Shown here: positions 14,767 through 22,486 of the stretch, piece after piece | How the letters are laid out: the number at the start of each line of letters is the position of its first letter | How positions within the stretch are numbered: the stretch's first letter is position 1 | Program-made: the position numbers and the translations under genes | Assembly: GCA_004293645.1 (NCBI GenBank) | Contig: REAB01000063.1 | Coordinates: forward strand, 1 to 41,069 | Source of the DNA: Cytophagia bacterium | Lineage (GTDB): Bacteria; Bacteroidota; Bacteroidia; Cytophagales; Spirosomataceae | Reading direction: 5' to 3' | Length of the DNA stretch: 41,069 nt | Notes under the pieces: generated by a model | The model's database searches: none | What the model saw: only the letters and a program-made list of their open reading frames with translations | Told to the model about the DNA's origin: nothing

Positions 14767-16589
14767 GACAATTGGAGCAAATTCAATTTGCGATAAAAAC
14801 CATCGTCGCGCTTCAATAGTTCGTCGTGCGTGCCGCGTTCCACAATTTGGCCGTTGTTTACCACCAAAATCTGGTCGGCGTGCTGAATGGTGCTGAGGCG
14901 GTGCGCAATAACGAGCGTGGTGCGGTTTTTCATTAAATTGGTGAGGGCATCTTGCACCAGTTTTTCCGACTCCGTGTCGAGCGCGGAGGTGGCTTCGTCC
15001 AAAATCAAAATGGGCGGATTTTTCAAAATAGCCCGCGCAATACTAATGCGTTGCCGTTGCCCACCCGACAGTTTAGTGCCACGGTCGCCGATGGTAGTTT
15101 GGTAGCCTTCTGGTTGTTCCAAAATAAAATCGTGGGCATTGGCTATTTCGGCGGCGGCCACCACTTGGGCTTCGGTGGCATTTGATCCAAAAGCAATGTT
15201 GTTGAAAATACTGTCGTTAAACAAAATAGATTCCTGCGTTACAATGCCCATCAGGTTGCGGAGCGAAGTCGTTGTTACGGCGCGGAGGTCGTTTCCATCC
15301 ATCAAAATCTGGCCTTGCGTGGGGTCATAAAAACGCGGAATCAAGTCAGCAATAGTAGATTTGCCCCCGCCCGACGAACCTACCAATGCTACCGTTTGCC
15401 CTTTCTTGATGTTAAAACAAACATCTTGCAAAACGGGCGTACCAGATTCGTATTCAAAGCATACATTTTTTACTTCAATTGCTTTATTAAAATCTTTGAT
15501 AGCTAAGCAGTTGGGTGCATCGGTAACGGTGAGGGGCGTATCTATGAGTTGCAAAATGCGCTCGCCCGACGCAATACCCCGCTGAATACCCCCAACGGCA
15601 TTGGAAATCTCTTTGGCAGGCCGCAATACCTGCGAAAAAATAACGATATACGTTACAAAATCGGCAGCGGTTAAATCTGACTGCTCCGAAAGTACCATGG
15701 CGCCCCCGTACAACAAAATACCCGCTACCACGCTAATGCCCATGAACTCCGACAAGGGCGGGGCTATTTCTTGCCGAAACAACATTTTCAATACGGACTG
15801 CCGATAACCTTGATTTTCGGTAATAAAACGCGCCCGAATAAAATGCTCGGCGTTGAAACCTTTGACAACCCGAATACCCCCAAAAGTTTCGTCGAGCAAA
15901 CTGATGATATTGCTCAATCGCTGCTGCACTTCCGTAGCCGACTCTTTTAGTTTTTTGGCTAAACCGCCAATCAATGCCCCCGAAAGTGGAATAATAACGA
16001 GCGTAAAAAGGGTGAGTTTGAACGAAAACAAAAACAGCGTAATAAACATAAAAATAAGCAGGAACAATTCTTTAAACAACGCACTAAACCCCCGCCCCAC
16101 CGAGCCTTCTACCTCCTGCACGTCGGTGGTGATGCGCGAAATGAGATCGCCTTTGCGCTCGTTAGAAAAAAAAGAAAGACTCAACCCCACGGCATTGTCA
16201 AAAACAGCTTGCCGCAACTGCGCCACCGTATGCGCCTTAAAAGTTTCGATGATTCTGACCGAGAAATACCGAAAAACGTTGGCAAAAAAAACGGAGATAA
16301 TAATAGTACCACACACAAACTGCAACGCCCCAAACTTACCATAAGTATTAGCTACTTGCGTAAAATAATAGTTGAACAGGTCGGTAAAATAGCCAACATC
16401 GAAGCGGGGCACAGGTCGCGACGATACCACCACGCGCTGCTTTTCGTCGAAGAGCACATTGAGCAGCGGCTGAATGAGCGTCAAGTTTAACAAACCAAAT
16501 AAACTGGCCAACAAAGAAGTAATAAAATAGGGCCCCACAAATCGTCGAAACGGGCGGGCATAGGATAAAATGCGCCAATATGTTTTCAT
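14763..16589 (-). CDS. ABC exporter, fused permease-ATPase (MsbA-like)
   Basis: The 608-residue half-transporter has an N-terminal six-helix exporter domain (about residues 20-310) and a C-terminal ATPase domain. Walker A is GSSGGGKST (about 400), the signature is LSGGQRQRISIARAIL (about 505), Walker B is ILILDEATSALD (about 530), and the switch histidine is in VIAHRLSTI. Such homodimers flip lipids (MsbA) or export peptides and drugs. The closest overall pattern is the MsbA group found in all Bacteroidota, but the substrate is inferred. It is co-transcribed with DUF2141 upstream (19-bp gap) and pabB downstream (4-bp overlap). Confidence 0.9.
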   Translation of the reverse strand: MKTYWRILSYARPFRRFVGPYFITSLLASLFGLLNLTLIQPLLNVLFDEKQRVVVSSRPVPRFDVGYFTDLFNYYFTQVANTYGKFGALQFVCGTIIISVFFANVFRYFSVRIIETFKAHTVAQLRQAVFDNAVGLSLSFFSNERKGDLISRITTDVQEVEGSVGRGFSALFKELFLLIFMFITLFLFSFKLTLFTLVIIPLSGALIGGLAKKLKESATEVQQRLSNIISLLDETFGGIRVVKGFNAEHFIRARFITENQGYRQSVLKMLFRQEIAPPLSEFMGISVVAGILLYGGAMVLSEQSDLTAADFVTYIVIFSQVLRPAKEISNAVGGIQRGIASGERILQLIDTPLTVTDAPNCLAIKDFNKAIEVKNVCFEYESGTPVLQDVCFNIKKGQTVALVGSSGGGKSTIADLIPRFYDPTQGQILMDGNDLRAVTTTSLRNLMGIVTQESILFNDSIFNNIAFGSNATEAQVVAAAEIANAHDFILEQPEGYQTTIGDRGTKLSGGQRQRISIARAILKNPPILILDEATSALDTESEKLVQDALTNLMKNRTTLVIAHRLSTIQHADQILVVNNGQIVERGTHDELLKRDDGFYRKLNLLQLS

Positions 16590-16608
16590 GCCCGCAAAGG
16601 TAGCATTT

Positions 16609-17022
16609 TCATTTGAGCTTCACCTTGATTGTGGTGCCACCGTCTGCAAGGTCAAAGGCACAATCTTCAAAACTGGGGGCCGACAACACAGGCCGAAAAT
16701 TATTGCTAAACCCAAATGGTTCTTTGGGGTAGCCAACCAAGTTTTTGTCCAACTTTTCGTTGTTATTGGCATCGTGATAGGCCGCAAAAGCGTAACGACC
16801 AGGCGGCAAACGAAACGTAACCCGCTCGGTGTCGGCAGAACGCCCCGATAGTGGCAAAATATGCGGGTAGTCGGGATTACCACTAAGGCTCGACCCTTTT
16901 TTATAAACGCCCATTCTAATTGTTCCCTTCGTCGCTTTGATGTGGCTGATTTCGACGGTCAGCGTTGTTTCGTTGCTCATGGCGGCAGTAATCCAGAAAA
17001 GTACCAAAAAAGAAAAATTCAT
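16609..17022 (-). CDS. DUF2141 secreted protein
   Basis: The 137-residue protein starts at the ATG at 17022 (MNFSFLVLFWITAAMS, a plausible signal peptide); a TTG three codons earlier is also open. The body matches DUF2141: LTVEISHIKATKGTIRMGVYKK, then FRLPPGRYAFAAYHDANNNEKLDKNLVGYPKEPFGFSNN, the family's hallmark 'G.YA...hDdN.NgklD.n..G.P.E.yGFSnn'. The function is unknown; it is predicted to be a periplasmic or secreted beta-sandwich. It is first in the DUF2141-exporter-pabB-pabC run, 19 bp ahead of the exporter. Confidence 0.88.
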   Translation of the reverse strand: MNFSFLVLFWITAAMSNETTLTVEISHIKATKGTIRMGVYKKGSSLSGNPDYPHILPLSGRSADTERVTFRLPPGRYAFAAYHDANNNEKLDKNLVGYPKEPFGFSNNFRPVLSAPSFEDCAFDLADGGTTIKVKLK

Positions 17023-17168
17023 TCGATTCAAATGTTTTGGTTATAATTTACGGTGAAGCAGATTTTATTAACTCAATCCAAATTTTTGTGGTTAAAATCT
17101 AACGTTAAACCGTGGTATTTCGTATTTAAACCATTATTATTGCAAAAGTACTAAACACTTAACCTTTC

Positions 17169-18533
17169 ATGAAAGAAACAAAACCAAATTTATCTTTCTG
17201 GCAAATCTGGAACATGAGCTTTGGCTTTTTTGGTCTGCAATATAATTTTGGATTGCAGCAGTTCATTATGTCCCCCATTTTTAGGTATTTGGGGGCCGAT
17301 GAGGCCAATTTACCCATTTTGTGGCTTGCTGGACCCGTTACAGGCCTGCTGATTCAACCCATCATTGGGGCCATGAGCGACAAAACTTGGTCGCCGCGTT
17401 GGGGTCGTCGCAAGCCGTTTTTCTTGATTGGGGCAATTTTGGCCAGTATCGCGTTGGTACTCATGCCGCACTCCAAAACCTTAGGCATGGCCGCCGCCTT
17501 GATGTGGATACTCGACGCGGGTCTCAACGTAACGATGGAGCCTTTCCGAGCGTTTATTGGCGACAAACTCAACGATTCGCAGCGAACTTTAGGTTTTTCG
17601 GTTCAAAGTTTTTTTGTGGGTTTTGGTCAAATTTTGGCCAGTTTAATGCCAAAATTTATTTTACCAGCTTTGGGCATTGCCGCCGTTGCTGCCACCACCG
17701 AAGGCAGTTCCATTCCTGGTTATATCCATTATTTGTTCTACTTTGGAGCGTTCGTTATCATCGGTTCTGTACTTTGGACAGTTCGTACCACCAACGAGTA
17801 CCCACCCGAAGACATGGAAGAGTTCAAAAAACAGTCAGCAGGTGGTTTCAATTTTGGCGAGACATTTAAAGAAGTAGCAGTAGCCCTGCGCGAAATGCCA
17901 ACTGTAATGAAACAACTTTGGTGGGTTAAGTTTTTTACGTGGTTTGGCTTACCGCTCATGTGGCAATATTTCTCATTGGCCGTGGCGCGTCACGGTTTTA
18001 ATGCCCCAAACGCCCAGTCGGCTGGCTTTGAAGAAGGCACGGCATACGGTGCTTTTTGCTTCACATTTTTTAATTTAGGCTGCATCTTGGTGTCCTTCTG
18101 CATTCCCGCGTTGTCAAAGCGGCTCAGTCATGCCATGATTCACGCCATCTTTTTAACCATCGGCGGCATTGGGTTCATCTCAACACTCACTTCCAACAGC
18201 AGCGAGATTTTTGCTTTTGCCATGTTCTTAGTTGGCTTGGCTTGGGGGTCTATTCTATCAATGCCCTACGTCATGTTATCTTCATCCGTACCTGCTTCGC
18301 GCATGGGCGTTTACATGGGTATATTCAACGGCTTTATTGTAGTGCCGCAAATCATAAACATGATTACCATTGGCTTTGTGTACGACAGTGTGCTGGGTGG
18401 CGACCCGCGCAACGCACTGGTACTGTGCGGAATATGCCTAATCTTAGCAGCAGCCTCGTGTTTTTTGGTAAAAACCCCCGCTGCCAGTTCAGACGCTTCG
18501 AATATTAATTTCTCGGGTGGCGGCGGTCATTAA
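17169..18533 (+). CDS. MFS sugar transporter (GPH/SLC45-like)
   Basis: The 454-residue polytopic protein begins LSFWQIWNMSFGFFGLQYNFGLQQ and carries the loop DKTWSPRWGRRKPFFLIGA, which is typical of the SLC45/sucrose-proton and glycoside-pentoside-hexuronide group of the major facilitator superfamily. Twelve membrane segments are expected for its length. It probably imports a disaccharide with protons; the actual sugar is not evident, since no glycoside hydrolase or regulator is adjacent. It forms a single-gene unit ending at a strong bidirectional terminator. Confidence 0.86.
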   Translation: MKETKPNLSFWQIWNMSFGFFGLQYNFGLQQFIMSPIFRYLGADEANLPILWLAGPVTGLLIQPIIGAMSDKTWSPRWGRRKPFFLIGAILASIALVLMPHSKTLGMAAALMWILDAGLNVTMEPFRAFIGDKLNDSQRTLGFSVQSFFVGFGQILASLMPKFILPALGIAAVAATTEGSSIPGYIHYLFYFGAFVIIGSVLWTVRTTNEYPPEDMEEFKKQSAGGFNFGETFKEVAVALREMPTVMKQLWWVKFFTWFGLPLMWQYFSLAVARHGFNAPNAQSAGFEEGTAYGAFCFTFFNLGCILVSFCIPALSKRLSHAMIHAIFLTIGGIGFISTLTSNSSEIFAFAMFLVGLAWGSILSMPYVMLSSSVPASRMGVYMGIFNGFIVVPQIINMITIGFVYDSVLGGDPRNALVLCGICLILAAASCFLVKTPAASSDASNINFSGGGGH

Positions 18534-18551
18534 GAAAAAAAACAAAACATC

Positions 18552-18589
18552 AAAAAAGCCTCGTTCTAATTCCAGAACGAGGCTTTTTT
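18552..18589. terminator. Bidirectional intrinsic terminator between MFS and LolA-like genes
   Basis: A 16-bp perfect stem (AAAAAAGCCTCGTTCT 18552-18567 with 18574-18589) surrounds the loop AATTCC, giving a T run on each strand. It serves the convergent MFS (+) and LolA-like (-) genes. Confidence 0.93.
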
Positions 18590-18611
18590 GGTGCACGAAT
18601 CTCTTAAAAAC

Positions 18612-19250
18612 CTACCGTAAGTCTATCATTTCTACGCCTTTATAGAGTTTTGAGTCAAACGCAAAAAGTTTATCGTCGGGGGCGGCGTTGGGTGCAAACT
18701 TATCTACTTTAAACACCACGCGCTGCCCATTTTTTTGGGTTACTTTCCAGCTTTTCACCGATTTGTCTTTTTTATCTACTTTAATTTGCACCTTGGCTAC
18801 TTTGCTCTCTTTTTTTTCGGGCGACAGTTCCACCACTTCGTAGGTACGGCCATTTTCGGTAGTTTCTTCAATAAAAAGATACTTGTAGCCTTTTTTGTAG
18901 ATGGTATAAATTTTGGTAGGGTCAATGTCGCTCGACTCCTTGGGGTCGTAGTTGGTAATGGTGGCCTCGTTCGACTCCTTGACGTAAGTAGTCATCATTT
19001 TGCCATCGTTAAAAATCTCTTGGCCAGCCATTTTCAGCTTAAACTTCGTGCCTTTTACCAATGCTTCGCCTTTGTAGGTATCTTTTGCCCCCGCGCCTTC
19101 GTTGGTATATGTAAAATTGACCCGAAACGAAGTCATAGATTTGTATTTACTGCTCATGGCATCAAGAATAGCCGTTGCTCGTTTGTCGGTTTGAGCGTTT
19201 AGCAGATACGAATGGGCGATTAGCACCGCCACTAAAACTAATTTTCTCAT
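18612..19250 (-). CDS. LolA-like outer-membrane lipoprotein carrier protein
   Basis: The 212-residue protein has a signal peptide (MRKLVLVAVLIAHSYLLNAQ) and a LolA-type half-barrel: ILDAMSSKYKSMTSFRVNFTYTNEG, then GEALVKGTKFKLKMAGQEIFNDGKMMTTYVKESNEATIT, which is the standard 'G.....g.kf.l...g..i..dGk..w.y......v.i' pattern. LolA carries lipoproteins across the periplasm to the outer membrane, but Bacteroidota have several LolA-like paralogues whose clients are uncertain. It lies downstream of mscL behind a terminator-like hairpin and may be transcribed separately. Confidence 0.85.
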   Translation of the reverse strand: MRKLVLVAVLIAHSYLLNAQTDKRATAILDAMSSKYKSMTSFRVNFTYTNEGAGAKDTYKGEALVKGTKFKLKMAGQEIFNDGKMMTTYVKESNEATITNYDPKESSDIDPTKIYTIYKKGYKYLFIEETTENGRTYEVVELSPEKKESKVAKVQIKVDKKDKSVKSWKVTQKNGQRVVFKVDKFAPNAAPDDKLFAFDSKLYKGVEMIDLR

Positions 19251-19279
19251 TTTATAAGGTTAGAAAAACTGTAAAAAAG

Positions 19280-19330
19280 CGTCCGTTCCATTAGACTACG
19301 CGAATGTCGCAAAGTTTAATGAAACGGACG
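19280..19330 (-). terminator. Terminator-like hairpin after mscL
   Basis: Reading on the minus strand, 14-base arms (19330-19317 and 19293-19280, one mismatch) enclose a 23-base loop and are followed by C and six T residues (19278-19273). A small inner GCGA/TCGC stem may shorten the loop. It separates mscL from the LolA-like gene. Confidence 0.65.
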
Positions 19331-19367
19331 GTAAAATTGCCAAGAAAAAACTTGACTCACAACGTGA

Positions 19368-19706
19368 TTAGGCTTTTTTCTCCAAAGAACTCGACAATTT
19401 AGCCTTATTCGCAGCTTTTACAATCAAGAAAATGACCCAAGCCGTGATTAAGAACTGAATAACTACATTCAAAAAACTACCATACATGATTGCCACTTCT
19501 GGGGTAGCTGCAATGGGGTCGGCTGTTTTTAAAACTACTTTCAAATTGGCAAAATCTACGCCACCTACCAACAAACCCAAGATAGGATTGATGATGTTTT
19601 CCATAAATGCCGTTACTACTTTGCCAAAAGCTGCGCCAATAAGCACGCCGACAGCTAAGTCAACGACATTGCCATGCGTAATGAACGTTTTGAATTCTTG
19701 AAGCAT
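19368..19706 (-). CDS. mscL: Large-conductance mechanosensitive channel MscL
   Basis: The 112-residue protein has the MscL layout: an N-terminal amphipathic segment (LQEFKTFITHGNVVDLAVGVLIGAAFGKVV, with the pore-lining first membrane helix), a periplasmic loop, and a second helix (YGSFLNVVIQFLITAWVIFLIVKAAN), then a charged C-terminal tail. MscL opens at near-lytic membrane tension to release solutes during hypo-osmotic shock. It is slightly shorter than E. coli MscL (136 residues), mainly at the cytoplasmic tail. It follows DUF3078 by 51 bp, in a run that also encodes a MscS-type channel and a sigma factor. Confidence 0.95.
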   Translation of the reverse strand: MLQEFKTFITHGNVVDLAVGVLIGAAFGKVVTAFMENIINPILGLLVGGVDFANLKVVLKTADPIAATPEVAIMYGSFLNVVIQFLITAWVIFLIVKAANKAKLSSSLEKKA

Positions 19707-19757
19707 AATAAATTGTAAGTCAGAGAGTTAAATAAAACAATAGTGATAATAAATTGA

Positions 19758-20630
19758 TTACCAAGCGTATGAAAAACCAACGCCCATGGTTTGGGCCAGC
19801 TGTACTTTGGTAGATTGGCTCTGAAAATAGAGCGCCGTTAGCGCAAAATTGAAATTGAAATATTTGGCAAACTTGGCCGTAAGTTGCGCATCTACGCGGT
19901 TATCAACTGAGCCAAAACTGGGGCCGTAAGGAGCAAAGGCTTGGTAGCGCCACTTCAAATTTACATCTTTTGCTACGTCGCGGTTGTAATCTGCTACCAA
20001 TTGGAATAAACCAGCTTCATTTTTAATGGTTTTGTCAGCATCAACACCGTAATTGGTTGGCACGCTTTGAATCAACTTAGAGTCGGCCACAATGGTTTGA
20101 CGCATCGACAGGGGCGAGAATTGTAAACTAAAATAGGGTACAGGCTTGTATTCTAAACCGATGGCTTGGGTAACGTAAGCGGGCGCAAATAGATTGGATA
20201 CTTTGGTAACAATTTCGCGGCCGTCGGCAGTTTTATCAAATTTATAACCCACTGCAATTTGCGAAAGTAGGTTTAAATTGCCGTAAAAATTCCACTTAGA
20301 ATTGATAGCGCGCGCATATTTACTGTCAAAAAACAGGCGGTCCACATTTTTGCGCCAATCGTTTTGGGCGTTTGTCCAAAGTGTGCCAAACTGAAACTGG
20401 AAATCATTTGTCCAAGTGTTTTTTTCTTTTTTGTACTCGGCCTTTTTATTAAAAATAACGCCCAACGCCACCGAATTGACCCCACCAGCGGCAAAATTGC
20501 TAAAAGACCCTTGGTTGAAATTGAGCGCAAACTGAGACGCTTTTTTCCAATAAGAAGTGTCTTTTTGTGCTTCTTGCGCTTGTAGTCCCGAAACGATAAG
20601 AATGAAGCAAATTGTAACGATTTTTCTCAT
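19758..20630 (-). CDS. DUF3078 outer-membrane beta-barrel-like protein
   Basis: The 290-residue protein has a signal peptide (MRKIVTICFILIVSGLQAQ) and the DUF3078 N-terminal hallmark SYWKKASQFALNFNQGSFSNFAAGGVNSVALG, followed by alternating beta strands rich in aromatic residues and ending in FSYAW, a typical outer-membrane barrel C-terminus (terminal aromatic). The function of DUF3078 is unknown. It lies 55 bp after the MscS-type gene and 51 bp before mscL, which suggests co-expression with the two channels. Confidence 0.87.
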   Translation of the reverse strand: MRKIVTICFILIVSGLQAQEAQKDTSYWKKASQFALNFNQGSFSNFAAGGVNSVALGVIFNKKAEYKKEKNTWTNDFQFQFGTLWTNAQNDWRKNVDRLFFDSKYARAINSKWNFYGNLNLLSQIAVGYKFDKTADGREIVTKVSNLFAPAYVTQAIGLEYKPVPYFSLQFSPLSMRQTIVADSKLIQSVPTNYGVDADKTIKNEAGLFQLVADYNRDVAKDVNLKWRYQAFAPYGPSFGSVDNRVDAQLTAKFAKYFNFNFALTALYFQSQSTKVQLAQTMGVGFSYAW

Positions 20631-20685
20631 AAATAAATAATAGTTAGTGTTTAAATTGATTTTTGGTAATAAGAATTGTGTGTGA

Positions 20686-21513
20686 TTATTGAAATATTTC
20701 TACGTTTTTAGATTGCAAGCTTTGGAGTGGTATTACCGTACTCGAACGCTCGGTTTTGAGCGTAATGGAGGTGTTGTCTATGTCGGTAATAACACCTGTT
20801 ATGCCATCAATTTTGATATTTTGGCCTTCTCGATAGCGCGTTTTGGCATAAAAAGAAGACAAAATGTTGGCCAGTAAGTCGCGCGAGGCAAAGCCATAAC
20901 CCACGCCAAATGCCAAAATAATACCGCCCAAAATAAGGTTAAAACTCGATTCGAGCAATTCGGTATTAATCCCAGCTTGTCCCAAAGCACTGATAACGGT
21001 AATAACCAAGAAAAAAGCAAAAGCAATGTTACCAATCAATTTGGCCGAGGGCACATTAAAAGACTTGCAAACTGACACCACGGCGTTTTTAATAGCCTCC
21101 GAAACCAACACACCAATTTGAAGCATAATAGCCGCCACAATGAGCTGTGGCACAAAATTGACAAGTTTTTCTACGAGGCCCGTTATAGCCCCCACGCCGA
21201 GCGTCCGGGCGGCATCGGTAATAAAACCCAATAACACAAAATAGTAAACAACTTGTGAAACGACAACACTGAGTTTAATTTCGGTTTGGAGTTGTTTTAC
21301 GATACTTATCTCGTTGAGCTTATTACCTACTTTGTCGAAACCTACTCTTTCTAATATTTTTTTGATGACCATGGCCAGCCCTTTTGCCACCAGATAACCA
21401 ATAAGCAAGATGCAAGCCGCAAAGATAAACCGGGGTACAAACTCAATCAATTGGTTGATGAGTTTGGTGAGGGTAGCTAGCAGAATATCGCTTAAATTAG
21501 GTAGCTCTTTCAT
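20686..21513 (-). CDS. MscS-family mechanosensitive channel with conserved TM helix
   Basis: The 275-residue protein has about five hydrophobic segments, including the 'conserved TM helix' type found in CmpX-like MscS relatives (FVPRFIFAACILLIGYLVAKGLAMVIKKILERVGFD and FVPQLIVAAIMLQIGVLVSEAIKNAV, an internal duplication). The MscS pore-like segment ILGGIILAFGVGYGFASRDLLANILSSFY and a beta domain (YREGQNIKIDGITGVITDIDNTSITLKTERSSTVIPLQSLQ) follow. It ends after this beta domain, so the large C-terminal cytoplasmic vestibule of E. coli MscS is missing. Its start overlaps the end of the 66-aa gene by 4 bases, so the two are translationally coupled downstream of the sigma factor. Confidence 0.87.
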   Translation of the reverse strand: MKELPNLSDILLATLTKLINQLIEFVPRFIFAACILLIGYLVAKGLAMVIKKILERVGFDKVGNKLNEISIVKQLQTEIKLSVVVSQVVYYFVLLGFITDAARTLGVGAITGLVEKLVNFVPQLIVAAIMLQIGVLVSEAIKNAVVSVCKSFNVPSAKLIGNIAFAFFLVITVISALGQAGINTELLESSFNLILGGIILAFGVGYGFASRDLLANILSSFYAKTRYREGQNIKIDGITGVITDIDNTSITLKTERSSTVIPLQSLQSKNVEIFQ

Positions 21514-21710
21514 TTTTCAGTGGTTTGTTTGTCGTCAATATTAGGAGAAGAGTTGCTCAATACTTTACCCATAGTGCCAAAAAAATGACCTACATACAGC
21601 GTAACCAACTCCATTGTACATTTAATGGTATTAATCTCCGAAAATATTGCTCTTTTGAGCGATTCGGGTGCTTTATCTTCGGAGTCAAAATCAAGGAATG
21701 GATTGGTCAT
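21510..21710 (-). CDS. 66-aa conserved-looking small protein, possible sigma partner
   Basis: I start at the ATG at 21710 (TNPFLDFDSEDKAPESLK at the N-terminus); a further upstream ATG would overlap the sigma gene. The acidic N-terminus is followed by a helical segment (AIFSEINTIKCTMELVTLYVGHFFGTMGKVL) that is partly hydrophobic and could be a membrane helix or an amphipathic surface. I recognise no family. It sits 20 bp after the ECF sigma gene and overlaps the MscS-type gene by 4 bp. That position is where anti-sigma factors are often encoded, but it is too short for known zinc-finger anti-sigma proteins and has only one cysteine. Confidence 0.6.
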   Translation of the reverse strand: MTNPFLDFDSEDKAPESLKRAIFSEINTIKCTMELVTLYVGHFFGTMGKVLSNSSPNIDDKQTTEK

Positions 21711-21730
21711 ATGTGGGTGGATATTTAGAA

Positions 21731-22330
21731 TCAAGCATTGGTAAGCCACTTTACGATGAGGCTAATTTTTGCAATCAAGATAACCCAGAAAAAAACGTTT
21801 TCTTCGTAAAGTTTTCTTAGTTTTTCTTTGGTGCGTTTGAGTCGCATTTTTACCGCGCTTTCGGTTAGCCCAAAGGTATCAGCTATTTCTTTAATACTAA
21901 AATCGTCTTGGTACTTCATGAGCAATATGGTTCGCTCATCGGGGGCTATTTTTTCAAGTACTTGGCGAAGTTTCTGGGCTTCCATTTCCATTTCTGCCCC
22001 GTCTTCTACTTCGTCTATTATCTCAATGTCGTCTTCCAATGCTTGTTCGGCGTCTTTTTTTATTACCCGAACTTGGTCTATGCAATAGTTGTAGGTAATA
22101 GAAAACAACCAAGTTGAGAATTTGGCGGTTTCTTTAAAAGTACCTACTCTCAAAATGAGCTTTATAAAAATGTCATGGGTAAAATCTTCGGCGCGGGCTT
22201 TATCTTTTACAAACGATAAACATTTGCGATATACTTTGTCGGCGTATCGCTCATAAAGTTCTTCAAAAAACGAATTACGTTGCGTTTCTACGAAAAAGCA
22301 GACAAGCTGCTCATCAGTATATTCTTTCAT
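21731..22330 (-). CDS. ECF-type RNA polymerase sigma factor with hydrophobic C-terminal tail
   Basis: The start at 22330 (KEYTDEQLVCFFVETQRNSFFEELYERYAD) gives 199 residues; the upstream extension to 22420 has no sigma character. Sigma region 2 is KVYRKCLSFVKDKARAEDFTHDIFIKLILRVGTFKETAKFSTWLFSITYNYCIDQVR. Region 4 is LEKIAPDERTILLMKYQDDFSIKEIADTFGLTESAVKMRLKRTKEKLRKLY. A strongly acidic linker (EDDIEIIDEVEDGAEMEME) joins them. The last 22 residues are largely hydrophobic (FFWVILIAKISLIVKWL), which is unusual for a sigma factor and could tether it to the membrane or form a partner surface. It heads the operon with the 66-aa protein and the MscS-type channel. Confidence 0.9.
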   Translation of the reverse strand: MKEYTDEQLVCFFVETQRNSFFEELYERYADKVYRKCLSFVKDKARAEDFTHDIFIKLILRVGTFKETAKFSTWLFSITYNYCIDQVRVIKKDAEQALEDDIEIIDEVEDGAEMEMEAQKLRQVLEKIAPDERTILLMKYQDDFSIKEIADTFGLTESAVKMRLKRTKEKLRKLYEENVFFWVILIAKISLIVKWLTNA

Positions 22331-22436
22331 TGTGGTTGAGGTACGCCTATTGTTACTAAATCTCTTGAAGATACAACAATAAACGTTTGGTAAGCATGTA
22401 TATGTCAAAAAAAATGCCAAAAAATATTCTACGCAT

Positions 22437-22470
22437 AAAAAACCCCGAAAAAATTATTTCAGGGTTTTTT
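22437..22470 (-). terminator. Intrinsic terminator of the rplM-rpsI-rpsB-tsf run
   Basis: Arms 22437-22450 and 22457-22470 pair (AAAAAACCC with GGGTTTTTT, extended by GAAA/TTTC) around a short loop. The hairpin starts 17 bases after the tsf stop and gives a T run on the minus strand. Confidence 0.85.
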
Positions 22471-22486
22471 ACGAATCACTTCAGAT

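Noticed and set aside
15853-16344. 163-codon plus-strand frame inside the ABC exporter gene
   Set aside because: It is a shadow of the exporter membrane domain; the serine- and arginine-rich composition is typical of an antisense frame.
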